From NCBI RefSeq assembly GCF_900107255.1, contig NZ_FNPH01000005.1, positions 124,001 through 188,000 of the forward strand: a stretch of DNA of 64,000 bases, in the 5' to 3' direction. Positions 38,289 to 46,880 of this stretch are shown here, piece by piece; position 1 is the first letter of the stretch, and every line of letters begins with the position of its first letter. This DNA is from Micromonospora pattaloongensis (GTDB taxonomy: Bacteria > Actinomycetota > Actinomycetes > Mycobacteriales > Micromonosporaceae). The notes beneath the pieces are model-generated. The model was given only the letters and a program-made list of their open reading frames with translations, was not told the DNA's origin and did not search any database. Position numbers and translations under genes: made by a program.

Positions 38289-39149
38289 TCAGGGACGGAG
38301 GCGCTTGAGGGTGGCGATGTCGGCGGCGTGACCGACGTGGCCCTCCGTCGGGGTCTCGACCACGATCGGGACGCCGGCGGTGGCCGGATGCGTCATCAGC
38401 TCGGCGAACGCGGGCTCACCGATGTTGCCCTTGCCGATCGTCTCGTGCCGGTCGCGCGTCGAGCCGCACAGGTCCTTCGAGTCGTTGGCGTGCACCAGCC
38501 AGAGCCGGTCCGCGCCGACCGCCCCGACCAGCGCGTCGAGGGTGCGCGTCATGCCGCCCTCGGCCGCGAGGTCGTGCCCGGCCGCCCACGCGTGGCAGGT
38601 GTCGAAGCAGACCCCCAGCCGCGGGTGCCAGTCGACCGCCGCCAGGTACGGCTCCAGCTGCTCGACCCGGGCGGCCAGCGACCGCCCGCCGCCGGCGCTC
38701 GGCTCCACCAGCAGCGCCGGGCCACCGGCCGCCTCGGCGGCGTCGAGCACCGGCAACAGCGCCTCGCGCACCTGCGCCATCGCCTTGTCGGCGTGCGTGG
38801 CGTCGACCGCGCTGCCGGCGTGGAAGACCACGCCGCGGGCGCCGATCGCCGCACCGCGCCGCACCGCGTGGTTCAGCGTCGCGATCGACTTCTCGACGGT
38901 GGCGGCGGTCGGGGAACCGAGGTTCACCAGCAGCGACGCGTGGATGTAGACGGGGACGCCCCGCTCGGCGCAGCCGGCCCGGAAGGCCGCGTCCTGCGCC
39001 GGGTTGCCGGCCGGCAGCGCCCAGCCGCGCGAGTTCGCGACGTAGACCTGGACGACCTCGGAGGCGGCCGCGTCGACGTAGGGCAGGGCCGCCTTGGCCA
39101 GGCCGCCGGAGGTGGGCGTGTGCGAGCCCACAGGGCGGGTCAGGGACAT
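38289..39149 (-). CDS. nfo: Deoxyribonuclease IV (AP endonuclease IV)
   Basis: The product has 286 residues. It has VGSHTPTSGGLAKAAL at the start, VYIHASLLVNLGSP, VFHAGSA, LLVEPSAGGG, CFDTCHAWAAGHDL and LVHANDSKDLCGSTRDRHETIGKGNIG, which carry the His, Glu and Asp ligands of the three-zinc centre. It cuts DNA 5' to abasic sites in base excision repair. The start is 1 nt beyond the stop of the kinase gene, so it is translated from the same message as the PASTA kinase. Confidence 0.93.
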   Translation of the reverse strand: MSLTRPVGSHTPTSGGLAKAALPYVDAAASEVVQVYVANSRGWALPAGNPAQDAAFRAGCAERGVPVYIHASLLVNLGSPTAATVEKSIATLNHAVRRGAAIGARGVVFHAGSAVDATHADKAMAQVREALLPVLDAAEAAGGPALLVEPSAGGGRSLAARVEQLEPYLAAVDWHPRLGVCFDTCHAWAAGHDLAAEGGMTRTLDALVGAVGADRLWLVHANDSKDLCGSTRDRHETIGKGNIGEPAFAELMTHPATAGVPIVVETPTEGHVGHAADIATLKRLRP

Positions 39150-39150
39150 C

Positions 39151-41115
39151 TCAGAAGCATCCGATCGCGATCTCGGTGCCGGGCGGGACCTGGGAGTTCT
39201 CGCCCGGGGACTGGTAGCGCACGGTCCCGTTGGGGTTGAAGTCGACCCGCACCTTCAGCTGCTGGCTCTCCAGGAGCTGTTTCGCCTGCTGGCAGGGGAG
39301 GTCGACCACGCGCGGTACCAGGATAGCCAACGGCCCCTTGCTCACCTCGAGCTTGATCTGCCCGCCCTGCTCCGCCCCGGCGCCGTCGGCCGGGTCCTGC
39401 CCGAGCACGATGTCCTTGGGCTTCTCCGAGTCGACGTACGACTCGACCGCCTGCAGCCCGAGCTGCTGCAGGATCGCGCGCGCCTCGGTGATGTTCTTGC
39501 CGATCACGTTCGGCACGGTGATCGGCGCCTTGCCCTTGCTGATCACCACGGTGACCTTGTCGCCGGGCTTGACCTGGGTGCCGACCGGCGGGTCGACCGC
39601 GACCACCGTGCCGGCCGGGAGGTTGTTGTCGAACCGGTCCGGCCCGCGGGCGACCGTCAGCCGTGCCGAGTCCAGCTCCACCTGCGCCAGCTCGAACGTC
39701 TTGCCGAGCACGTCGGGCACCTGGTAGCGCTCCGGACCCAGCGAGAGGATCAGGGTGATCTTCCCGCCCTTGATGATCCGGTCACCGGACGCCGGCTGCT
39801 GCACCAGCACCACGTCCCTGGCGACCTTCTCGTCGAAGCGTTCCTCGCCGTACTCGACGGTGAAACCGCCGCGCGCGGCCTGCGCCTCCGCCGCGGCCCT
39901 CGGCATGTTGACCAGCTGTGGCGCGACGGTGTAGCGCCCGAAGCCGAACCACCACCCGCCGGTCACCACGAGCAGCGCGACCGCCACCAGCGCGGCCGTG
40001 ACCGCGCGCCGGCCGCGCCGATCGGACACGATCTGCCGCCACGCCAGCTGCAGCCGGGTCAGCGCGCCCGGACGCTGCTCGGCGCGGCGCCGGCGCGGCT
40101 GCGGCGTCGCCTTCGCCTCGGGCAGCCGCGCCCAGGAGGGGCGGTCGGCGGGGCGCACCGTCGACACCACGACGGTCGGCTGCGCCACCTGCTGGAACAC
40201 GGCGGTCGCCGCGCTGGCGTTGCCCAGGTCGTCGCGGACCACCTGCACCTCGGCGAGCAACGCGCCGGCGTCGGTGGGGCGGGCGGCCGGGTCGCGGCGG
40301 GTGGCCCGGGTGACCAGCTCGTCGAGGACCGGCGGGAGGCCGGCGACCAGCTTCGACGGTGGGGGCACGTCCCGGTCGACGTGCTGCCAGGCCACCTCGA
40401 CCGGCTTGTCCCCGTCGTACGGGACCCGCCCGGTGAGCATCTCGAACAGCACGATGCCGGCGGAGTAGACGTCGGTGCGCGGATCGGCGTGTCCGGTGGC
40501 GACCAGCTCCGGCGCCACGTACGCGACGGTCGCCATCAACGGCCCGGCCGCGTCCTCCTCGGCGCTGGCCTCCACGGCCCGGGCGAGTCCGAAGTCGGCG
40601 ACCTTCACCACGCTGTCGATCAGGTTGCCGGCGCCGCCGCTGGGCGCCTCGGCCACCAGCACGTTCTCCGGCTTCACGTCGCGGTGCACCAGGCCGGCCC
40701 GGTGCGCGGCGGCGATCGCGGCGAGCATCTGCTCGAGGATCGACAGCGCCTCGGGCGGGTTGAGCCGCCGCCGCTCGGCCAGGATGTCGCGCAGGGTACG
40801 ACCCCGCACGTACTCCATGACCAGGTACGGCAGGCCGGCGTGGGTGCCCTGGTCATAGACGGCGACGACGTTGGGGTGGGTGAGCCGCGCGATCGTCTTC
40901 GCCTCGTCCGTGAAGCGCTCCACGAAGCCGGGCAGGCTCGCATGCGCGTCGCGGGCCTGGGCGGGGTGGATGATCTTGAGCGCGACGGTGCGTTCGAGTC
41001 GTTCGTCGACGGCCGTGTACACGGTGGCCATGCCGCCGCGCGCCACGCGACCGCGGATGCGGTAGCGCCCGTCGATCAGCGAGCCCAGCAGCGTGTCGGC
41101 GACCTGTGTGTCCAT
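39151..41115 (-). CDS. pknL: Transmembrane Ser/Thr protein kinase with PASTA domains (PknL-like)
   Basis: The product has 654 residues. The cytoplasmic kinase domain has the glycine loop GRVARGGMATVY, Lys47 (VALKI), the catalytic loop VHRDVKPENVLV, and DFG in VADFGLAR. A proline/arginine-rich juxtamembrane region leads to one membrane helix (AVTAALVAVALLVVTGGWWF, about 365-385) and four extracellular PASTA repeats (e.g. YQVPDVLGKTFELAQVEL and ITVPNVIGKNITEARAIL). PASTA domains bind peptidoglycan fragments or lipid II. Position next to an Rv2175c homologue identifies it with mycobacterial PknL, although PknL itself lacks PASTA repeats. It is upstream of nfo. Confidence 0.92.
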   Translation of the reverse strand: MDTQVADTLLGSLIDGRYRIRGRVARGGMATVYTAVDERLERTVALKIIHPAQARDAHASLPGFVERFTDEAKTIARLTHPNVVAVYDQGTHAGLPYLVMEYVRGRTLRDILAERRRLNPPEALSILEQMLAAIAAAHRAGLVHRDVKPENVLVAEAPSGGAGNLIDSVVKVADFGLARAVEASAEEDAAGPLMATVAYVAPELVATGHADPRTDVYSAGIVLFEMLTGRVPYDGDKPVEVAWQHVDRDVPPPSKLVAGLPPVLDELVTRATRRDPAARPTDAGALLAEVQVVRDDLGNASAATAVFQQVAQPTVVVSTVRPADRPSWARLPEAKATPQPRRRRAEQRPGALTRLQLAWRQIVSDRRGRRAVTAALVAVALLVVTGGWWFGFGRYTVAPQLVNMPRAAAEAQAARGGFTVEYGEERFDEKVARDVVLVQQPASGDRIIKGGKITLILSLGPERYQVPDVLGKTFELAQVELDSARLTVARGPDRFDNNLPAGTVVAVDPPVGTQVKPGDKVTVVISKGKAPITVPNVIGKNITEARAILQQLGLQAVESYVDSEKPKDIVLGQDPADGAGAEQGGQIKLEVSKGPLAILVPRVVDLPCQQAKQLLESQQLKVRVDFNPNGTVRYQSPGENSQVPPGTEIAIGCF

Positions 41116-41237
41116 CGGCAGGCAGTCTATGTGTCAGAAGGGTGACGGCAGAACAGGATGCCACACCGGCCGGGGAACAGGAACGCCCCGCCGTCCGCCC
41201 AACGACGCCGACCAGGACATTTGCCCCGACGGTCCGG

Positions 41238-41822
41238 CTAGTCGACCGGCGTCGGCGGTGGGGCCGCCACCTCGGTCGGGGTCGCGGGCGCGCTGGCCGA
41301 GGGGGTCGGGGACGGCGTCGCCGACGGGCTGGAACTCGACGGCACCGTCGTCGGTGAGGTGCGCGGCGGCGTGAACGGCGTGCGGGCCGCCGACGGGGAC
41401 GGGCTGGCCGGCGCCGGGACGCGGCCCGACTCCCGCGACGGGGAAGGCGACGGTGTGCCGGGGCGCGCGGGCGCCGGCGACGCGCTGACGGCCGGATGCC
41501 TCGTCGGGTCGGGCGTCAGCGCCACGTCCTCGGTGACCGGACGATCGGGGCGGACCGCCGCCGGCACCGGCTCGACCGGCGGCTGGGACGCGGAGAGCAG
41601 CGCCCCCAGCCCGGCGACGACCCCGAAGTACGTCCCGGTGGCGCCGACGACGGCCAGCAGTCCGAACGCCGCCATCGCGAGCAGGCGACGCGCCCGGTGC
41701 CCGTTCTCCCCGGCGACCGGACGCTCCGCGCGGCGCTTCGCCGCCGCCCGCCGCGTCAGGTCGTACCGCAGCGAACGCCACGCGCCCGCCATTTCCCGCC
41801 GTACGCCCTGCCAGGTGCTCAC
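41238..41822 (-). CDS. Hypothetical single-pass membrane protein with Pro/Ser/Thr-rich extracellular tail
   Basis: The product has 194 residues. A basic cytoplasmic start (WRSLRYDLTRRAAAKRRAER) is followed by one membrane helix (LLAMAAFGLLAVVGATGTYFGVVAG) and a long, disordered Pro/Ser/Thr/Ala tail, typical of a wall-spanning stalk or a glycosylated region. GTG 41822 is preferred to GTG 41870 because GAAGGA lies 8 nt upstream. It is upstream of the PASTA kinase on the same strand; 122 nt separate them. Function unknown; a kinase substrate or adaptor is possible. Confidence 0.7.
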   Translation of the reverse strand: MSTWQGVRREMAGAWRSLRYDLTRRAAAKRRAERPVAGENGHRARRLLAMAAFGLLAVVGATGTYFGVVAGLGALLSASQPPVEPVPAAVRPDRPVTEDVALTPDPTRHPAVSASPAPARPGTPSPSPSRESGRVPAPASPSPSAARTPFTPPRTSPTTVPSSSSPSATPSPTPSASAPATPTEVAAPPPTPVD

Positions 41823-41991
41823 GTCGAGTGTCCTTCCGTCGACGACCCGCGGGGGAACGGGTCGCCGCACGAACGGGCGCGTCCGTCAGGACCGGCTGCC
41901 GGAGCGCGCGATGGGTGGGGGGCTGAGGGGTTGACGTGCCGATGGGGAGTGCCGGTGGTACGCGACGGCGGCGGCATGGGAGGGTGATCGG

Positions 41992-42372
41992 GTGACCGAT
42001 TCCGTACCTTCCGCGGCGCCGGGCAGCGCCGACGCGTCGCTGGGCCAGATCGAGTGGGTGACGTTGCCGGACGTCGCCGAGCGGCTCGACGTGTCGATCA
42101 GCAAAGTGCACCAGATGATCCGGGACCGGGAGTTGCTCGCGGTGCGCCGGGAGGGCGTGCGGCGGGTGCCCGCCGAGCTGGTGGCGAATCGCACCGTGCT
42201 GAAGCACCTCCCCGGCATTCTCACGTTGCTGCACGACGCTGGGTACAACGACGAAGAGGCGTTGCGGTGGCTGTATCAGCCCGACGACACCCTTCCGGGG
42301 ACCCCCGCCGCCGCGCTCGGCGGCGACCGGGCGCGCGAGGTGAAACGCCGGGCGCAGGCGTTGGGGTTCTGA
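41992..42372 (+). CDS. Rv2175c-family DNA-binding protein
   Basis: The product has 126 residues. The helix-turn-helix is WVTLPDVAERLDVSISKVHQMI followed by REGVRRVPAELV and a C-terminal helical domain (HLPGILTLLHDAGYNDEEALRWLYQPDDTLPGTPAAAL). In M. tuberculosis Rv2175c is phosphorylated by PknL, which abolishes DNA binding. The gene starts at GTG 41992 after GGGAGGGTGAT and lies 6 nt before crtYc, so it is probably co-transcribed with the lycopene cyclase genes. Confidence 0.88.
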   Translation: MTDSVPSAAPGSADASLGQIEWVTLPDVAERLDVSISKVHQMIRDRELLAVRREGVRRVPAELVANRTVLKHLPGILTLLHDAGYNDEEALRWLYQPDDTLPGTPAAALGGDRAREVKRRAQALGF

Positions 42373-42378
42373 GCGCGC

Positions 42379-42744
42379 GTGCGACACCTGTCGTATCTGG
42401 CGGTGCTCGCCGGATGTCTCGTCGCCGCCGTGTGGCTGGAGCCGGTGCTGCGGGTCAACGTTCTGCGTCGCTGGCGACGGCTGCTGCTGACCCTGCTGCC
42501 GGTCGCCGCGGTCTTCATCGCCTGGGACCTCGCGGCGATCGCCGCCGGGCACTGGGATTTCGACCCGGCTCAGATCACCGGGGTGCTGCTCCCCGGCGGC
42601 GTGCCGCTGGACGAGGCGCTCTTCTTCGTCGTGGTGCCGATCTGCGCGGTGCTCGGCTTCGAGGCGGTCCGGGCGGTTCTCGCGCCGCCCGGCAGCACCG
42701 ACCCCCGGTGGCGGCTCGGCGACGAGCCGGACGCGGAACCGTGA
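42379..42744 (+). CDS. crtYc: Lycopene cyclase domain protein, first subunit (CrtYc-like)
   Basis: The product has 121 residues and three membrane helices (about 3-22, 34-55, 72-95). The family signature is GVPLDEALFFVVVP near residue 75, preceded by AWDLAAIAAGHWDFDP. Heterodimeric cyclases of this kind close the ionone ring at one end of lycopene, or of elongated C50 precursors. GTG 42379 is 6 nt after the Rv2175c homologue, and its stop overlaps the GTG of crtYd. Confidence 0.88.
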   Translation: MRHLSYLAVLAGCLVAAVWLEPVLRVNVLRRWRRLLLTLLPVAAVFIAWDLAAIAAGHWDFDPAQITGVLLPGGVPLDEALFFVVVPICAVLGFEAVRAVLAPPGSTDPRWRLGDEPDAEP

Positions 42745-43097
42745 CGTACACCGTCGCGGCGCTGCTCGGCGTCGCCGGCGCGCTCGTCGTGGACCTGATG
42801 GTGCTGCGCACCCGGCTGGTCACCCGGGCCGTGTTCTGGTGCACCTACCCCATCATCGTCTTCTTCCAGCTGCTCTCCAACGGGGTACTCACCGGGCGCG
42901 GCATCGTCCGGTACGACCCGGAGGCGATCGTCGGGCTGCGGCTGGCGTACGCCCCCGTCGAGGATCTGCTCTTCGGATTCGCCCTCATCCTGTGCACGCT
43001 GTCGGTGTGGGTGTGGCTCGGGCGGCGCGGTGTGCAGCGCGGTCCCGCCGCCGGGCAGGGCAGCGCGCTGCTGCGCCGGCTGCGCCGCGGCCCCTGA
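42741..43097 (+). CDS. crtYd: Lycopene cyclase domain protein, second subunit (CrtYd-like)
   Basis: The product has 118 residues and three membrane helices. The matching signature is YAPVEDLLFGFALILCTLSVWVWL near the C-terminus, preceded by VLTGRGIVRYDPEAIVGLRL. It forms the heterodimer with the upstream protein. GTG 42741 overlaps the crtYc stop by four bases. The C-terminal tail is basic and cytoplasmic. Confidence 0.88.
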   Translation: MTYTVAALLGVAGALVVDLMVLRTRLVTRAVFWCTYPIIVFFQLLSNGVLTGRGIVRYDPEAIVGLRLAYAPVEDLLFGFALILCTLSVWVWLGRRGVQRGPAAGQGSALLRRLRRGP

Positions 43098-43253
43098 CCC
43101 CGTCCGGCCCGAACGAGGTCAACCGTACGGACAGACGTGGTCCGTGTCGTCCGGCCGGCTGCTTGCCTCCAGCCGATCGGGGCAGCAGACTGCGCAGGCA
43201 CGTTCCGGGCCGGGGGGCCCGAAACGGAACGTGCGTCCTGGGGAGGGCACGCG

Positions 43254-43829
43254 GTGACGCAAGGGGGAGTCGGTGTACGGGATCGGGCAGGTGCCACGAT
43301 GACCCCGCCCGCTGGCGCGGCGGCCGGCCGTCCGGCGCAGCGCACCCGGTTCGACGGCGCGGCCGGCCCGGCGGTGGCCCCGCGACTCGACACCGTGCTC
43401 AGCGGGGCGCGTGAGCCCGGCGTCTACCGCTGGCTGTCCCGCGCGCACCCCGAGCCGGTGCGGCGCGAGCTGTCCGCGGCCGACTGGACCAGCCATCTGC
43501 TCGACGGCCGGGGATTGACCGGGGCGACCGAGGTGCTGGACCGGCACGCCGAGCAACTGTCGTTCCCCGGCTGGTTCCGCCACACCTGGGACGGCTTCGC
43601 CGACTGCCTCGCCGACCTGTCCTGGCTGCCCGGGCGGGGACACCTGCTGCTCTGGGAACGGTACGGGGTGCTGGCGCGCACCGATCCGACCGCGTGGGCG
43701 GTGACGTACCGGAGCCTCGTCGCGGCGACCCGGTCGCGGCGGGTGGCCGGGCTGCCCCCGCTCTACGTGCTGCTGCGCGGGCCCGGCCCGGTCACCGACC
43801 CGGAGGGCGCGCCGATCCCGGTGCTCTGA
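43254..43829 (+). CDS. Barstar-like (barnase inhibitor family) protein
   Basis: The product has 191 residues from GTG 43254, which has GGGGAGGG 7-8 nt upstream; ATG 43299 is an alternative. The C-terminal half has DGRGLTGATEVLDRHAEQL, FPGWFRHTWDGFADCLADLSWLP and a terminal strand region, matching the barstar fold (first strand, inhibitory helix, and WDAFxDxL block). No ribonuclease gene is adjacent, so it is either an orphan immunity protein or a member with another role. The N-terminal 70 residues are an extra module that is disordered or unique. Confidence 0.75.
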   Translation: MTQGGVGVRDRAGATMTPPAGAAAGRPAQRTRFDGAAGPAVAPRLDTVLSGAREPGVYRWLSRAHPEPVRRELSAADWTSHLLDGRGLTGATEVLDRHAEQLSFPGWFRHTWDGFADCLADLSWLPGRGHLLLWERYGVLARTDPTAWAVTYRSLVAATRSRRVAGLPPLYVLLRGPGPVTDPEGAPIPVL

Positions 43830-43872
43830 AGCCGGCGGCTGCCCCCAGCCCGCCGGTCGGCGACCGCCGCCG

Positions 43873-44952
43873 CTAGTCGGTCCGCCGCGTCGCCGCGGCC
43901 GCCAGCTCGACGAGCACGCGGCGCGCCTCGTCGTCCAGGTCCACGCCCGTCAGCGCGTCCAGCGCCGTCTGTGTCAGCTCGGCGATCCGGCGCTCCGTGC
44001 GCGCCAGGGCCCCGCTCGCCGTGATGATCTCGCGGAGCTGGTCGACCCCGGCCGCGTCCAGCCGCGGATCCCCGAGCCGGGTCTCCAGCGTCGCCCGGCC
44101 CGCGGCGTCCGTCGCGTCGAACGCCACCGCCACCAGATAGGTGCGCTTGCCCTCCCGCAGGTCGTCGCCGGCCGGCTTGCCGGTCTGCGCCGGGTCGCCG
44201 AAGACCCCCAGGACGTCGTCGCGCAACTGGAACGCCTCACCGAGCGGCAGCCCGTACCCCGAGTAGGCGGCCATCACCTCGGCCGGCGCCCCGGCGAGGG
44301 CGCCGCCGAGCAGCAGCGGCCGCTCCACCGTGTATTTGGCCGACTTGTAGCGCGCCACCATGCTGGCCCGCTCGACCGACGTGTCCCCGGTCGCCTGGGT
44401 CAGCACGTCGAGGTACTGCCCGATCGTCACCTCGGTGCGCATCTCGTCGAAGACCGGGCGCGCCCGGCCCAGCGTGTCGGCGTCGAGCCCGCTGCCGTGC
44501 AGCATCTCGTCCGACCACACCAGGCACAGGTCGCCGAGGAGGATCGCCGCCGAGTCGCCGAAGTCGTCCGGGTCGCCGCGCCAGGCGGCGGCCCGGTGGT
44601 GGGCGCTGAACCGCCGGTGGATCGAGGGCTCGCCGCGACGGGTGTCGGAGCGGTCGATCAGATCGTCGTGGATCAGGGCGCTCGCCTGCACCAGCTCCAG
44701 CGCGGCCAGCGTCGCCACGAGCTGGTCGGTGTCGACCCCGCCGGCGCCGCGGTAGCCCCAGTACGCGAAGGCCGGCCGCAGCCGCTTGCCGCGCAACACG
44801 AACGCCTCCAGCACGTCCGCCACCGGCACCAGCGCGTCATCGACGCTGACCAGCCAGCGCCGGCGCTCGGCCAGGAACGCGGCGAGCGCCTTGTCGACGC
44901 GGTGACGGAGGCCGGCGCGATCAACCGGAGCGGCGGGGGCAGAGTCGGTCAC
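43873..44952 (-). CDS. Polyprenyl (geranylgeranyl-type) diphosphate synthase, IdsA/CrtE-like
   Basis: The product has 359 residues. The first aspartate-rich motif is ALIHDDLIDRSDTRRG near residue 97 and the second is FQLRDDVLGVFGDPAQTGKP near 242. RGKRLRPA and HRRF substrate segments are intact. It condenses isopentenyl diphosphate with allylic diphosphates to C15-C20 products. It is the positional counterpart of M. tuberculosis idsA2 (Rv2173). The carotenoid genes either side make GGPP supply for carotenoids plausible; product length cannot be read from sequence alone. Start GTG 44952 is 9 nt after the XRE-TPR gene stop. Confidence 0.9.
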   Translation of the reverse strand: MTDSAPAAPVDRAGLRHRVDKALAAFLAERRRWLVSVDDALVPVADVLEAFVLRGKRLRPAFAYWGYRGAGGVDTDQLVATLAALELVQASALIHDDLIDRSDTRRGEPSIHRRFSAHHRAAAWRGDPDDFGDSAAILLGDLCLVWSDEMLHGSGLDADTLGRARPVFDEMRTEVTIGQYLDVLTQATGDTSVERASMVARYKSAKYTVERPLLLGGALAGAPAEVMAAYSGYGLPLGEAFQLRDDVLGVFGDPAQTGKPAGDDLREGKRTYLVAVAFDATDAAGRATLETRLGDPRLDAAGVDQLREIITASGALARTERRIAELTQTALDALTGVDLDDEARRVLVELAAAATRRTD

Positions 44953-44961
44953 GACAGCACG

Positions 44962-46338
44962 CTATCCCGTCCGCCCGTGCGATGCCGATCCGCACCGGCC
45001 GGCGTCCCGTCGAGCGGTGCCGATGCGCGCCGGCCGCGGTAGCGTGCCGGCCGGCGGCGGCAGGTAGCGGCGGGCGGCCGCGACCAGCGCGGCGTGCCGC
45101 TGCGCCGCTCGGGTGTCGGCCTCCGACCCGAGCCGCCGGCTCACCTCGTCGACCAGGACGGCCGCCCGGGCCGAGCCCGCCCGCACCGCGTCGAGCAGCG
45201 CCGCCCCGGCGACCCGGCACGCCTCGTCCGACTCGCCGAGCGCCGCGTAGGTGCCGGCCAGCCAGGCCCCGTACAGCGCGCGGGACCGCGGGGGGCCGCC
45301 GCGGGACACCGCCGCGGCGAGCAGTGGCGCGGCCCGCAGCGGGCGGCCGAGCGCCGCCAGGCACCGCCCGGTCATCGCCGCCAACTCGTCGTCGTCGAGC
45401 CAGTAGAGCCACGCCGGGTCCGGGCGCCGCCCGACCCGGTCGGCCGCGCGCTGGGCGCCCGCCAGCGCCCGCTCCGCCTCCCGCGGTCGTCCGTCGACCG
45501 CGGCGGCCAGGGCGATCCGGTGCAGCAACAGGGCGCGGGCGCGCGGCGACGCGCCCCGCCGGGCGCCGGCGTACGCGGTACGCGCCAGCAGCAACGCGGT
45601 GCCGGAGTGGGCGTGGCCGGCGAGGAGGTGGCTCGCCGAGCCGAGCGCGTGCGCCGCCAGGCAGCGGTCGCCGGCGGCCGAGGCGGCGAGCACCGCGCGC
45701 TGGTACGCGCGGAGCGCCGCGACGGCGTCCCCGGCGTCGGCGGTGATCCACCCGGTCAGCTGGGCGGCCTCGGCGAGCGGTCCGAACAGCCGGCGTCGCC
45801 GCGGCCGGGACGCCGGCGAGGGTCCGGGCGGCCCGGTGGCGGTCAGCCGTTCGCCGAGCAGCGGCAGCAGGTCGAGACCGCCGACGACGTCGTCCAACCG
45901 GCGCAGCCCGGCCAGGTCGGCGGCGGGCGTCAGTCGGAGTCCGACGGCGTCGGGATCGGTGATCGGGCCCGTGGGGTCGGCGAGCCAGAGGTGCCCGAGG
46001 CGGAGCAGCCGCGCGCAGGCGCGGTCGAGCTCGCCGCCGGCCGGCCCGCGTTCGGCGCCGACCCCGCGTGCCCTCCTCGCCAGCTCCCCGCGGGCCGCCC
46101 CCGCCAGCTCCGCGCGCGGCGCGCCGAGCACCCGCGCCAGCCACCCGAGCCAGAACTCCGCCGGCGTCCGTTGCTGTCGCTCCCACCGCGATATCTCGTG
46201 CCGGGTGAGGGTGGGCACCCCGGAGGCGGCGCAGAGGCGCTCGGCGAGCTGGGCCTGGCTCCAGCCCTGTGCGCGCCGCAGCCGGGCCAGGAGCGCGCCG
46301 AGCGGTGGCGCGGTGTCGATGGGGCCGGGGATCGTCAC
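44962..46338 (-). CDS. XRE-type helix-turn-helix protein with TPR-like C-terminus
   Basis: The product has 458 residues. The N-terminal HTH is RRAQGWSQAQLAERLCAASG with RHEISRWERQQRTPA. A long helical repeat region (about 120-440; AAQLTGWITADAGDAVAALRAYQRAVL, LAAHALGSASHLLAGHAHSG) resembles the tetratricopeptide regions of actinobacterial regulators of development or signalling. GTG 46338 follows GGAGGACC at 5 nt; the long frame upstream is unsupported. Convincing ligands or targets are not visible. Divergent from a small hypothetical gene and upstream of the polyprenyl synthase, which it may control. Confidence 0.82.
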   Translation of the reverse strand: MTIPGPIDTAPPLGALLARLRRAQGWSQAQLAERLCAASGVPTLTRHEISRWERQQRTPAEFWLGWLARVLGAPRAELAGAARGELARRARGVGAERGPAGGELDRACARLLRLGHLWLADPTGPITDPDAVGLRLTPAADLAGLRRLDDVVGGLDLLPLLGERLTATGPPGPSPASRPRRRRLFGPLAEAAQLTGWITADAGDAVAALRAYQRAVLAASAAGDRCLAAHALGSASHLLAGHAHSGTALLLARTAYAGARRGASPRARALLLHRIALAAAVDGRPREAERALAGAQRAADRVGRRPDPAWLYWLDDDELAAMTGRCLAALGRPLRAAPLLAAAVSRGGPPRSRALYGAWLAGTYAALGESDEACRVAGAALLDAVRAGSARAAVLVDEVSRRLGSEADTRAAQRHAALVAAARRYLPPPAGTLPRPARIGTARRDAGRCGSASHGRTG

Positions 46339-46525
46339 GTGGTCCTCCGCAGCTCGTCGCGGCGTCGGCGATCCGGCGCGCAGCCGGCGCCGACCGGTGA
46401 TGACCCCCGCGGGCCGGCCCCCGGGGGCCGCCAACTGGCCCCCACCCGCTGGCTCCTCCCTACCGGACCGGTACGACGCTTTGCTGGGCCCGTCCGCGAT
46501 GACCCGAGACCCCGAGGAGCGTTCC

Positions 46526-46813
46526 GTGGCGGAGCTGCCCTTCGATCCCGACGATCCCCCCGACGACCCGCCGGAGCAGGTGCGGCAGCCGATGATGTGG
46601 CGGCTGGCCGTACGGCTGCTGCGCGACCACCAGGGCGCGCCGGCCGGTCCGGCCGGTGACCCGGTCTGCCGCGCCTGCGGCGACCCGTGGCCGTGCCGCC
46701 CCCACCGGATCGCCCGCCGTGGCCTCGTCGCCGCCCTGCGCGACCCGCGCGGCGGCCGCTCCGGCGACTGGTACCGCGATCCCGATCGGTATCGGCGACG
46801 CGACGATGTGTGA
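46526..46813 (+). CDS. Small hypothetical protein with C-x-x-C...C-x-x-H-like end
   Basis: The product has 95 residues from GTG 46526 (GAGGAGC upstream; ATG 46499 is in frame). An acidic Asp/Pro-rich start (ELPFDPDDPPDDPPEQV) is followed by MMWRLAVRLLRDHQ and VCRACGDPWPCRPHRIARRGL, where three cysteines and a histidine could form a small zinc site. Codon bias supports it. Such proteins are common orphans in Micromonospora. It precedes metF by 67 nt. Confidence 0.65.
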   Translation: MAELPFDPDDPPDDPPEQVRQPMMWRLAVRLLRDHQGAPAGPAGDPVCRACGDPWPCRPHRIARRGLVAALRDPRGGRSGDWYRDPDRYRRRDDV

Positions 46814-46867
46814 TCGTCGTCGCGGCCACGGGCTGAGACGCGCGAGGGGGTACGGCGGCCCGGCCGG

Positions 46868-46873
46868 TAAAGT
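46868..46873 (+). promoter_or_regulatory. -10 box (TAAAGT) of a probable leaderless metF transcript
   Basis: TAAAGT ends 7 nt before ATG 46881. The CGAGG directly before the ATG is too close to work as a Shine-Dalgarno. Confidence 0.55.
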
Positions 46874-46880
46874 CCCGAGG

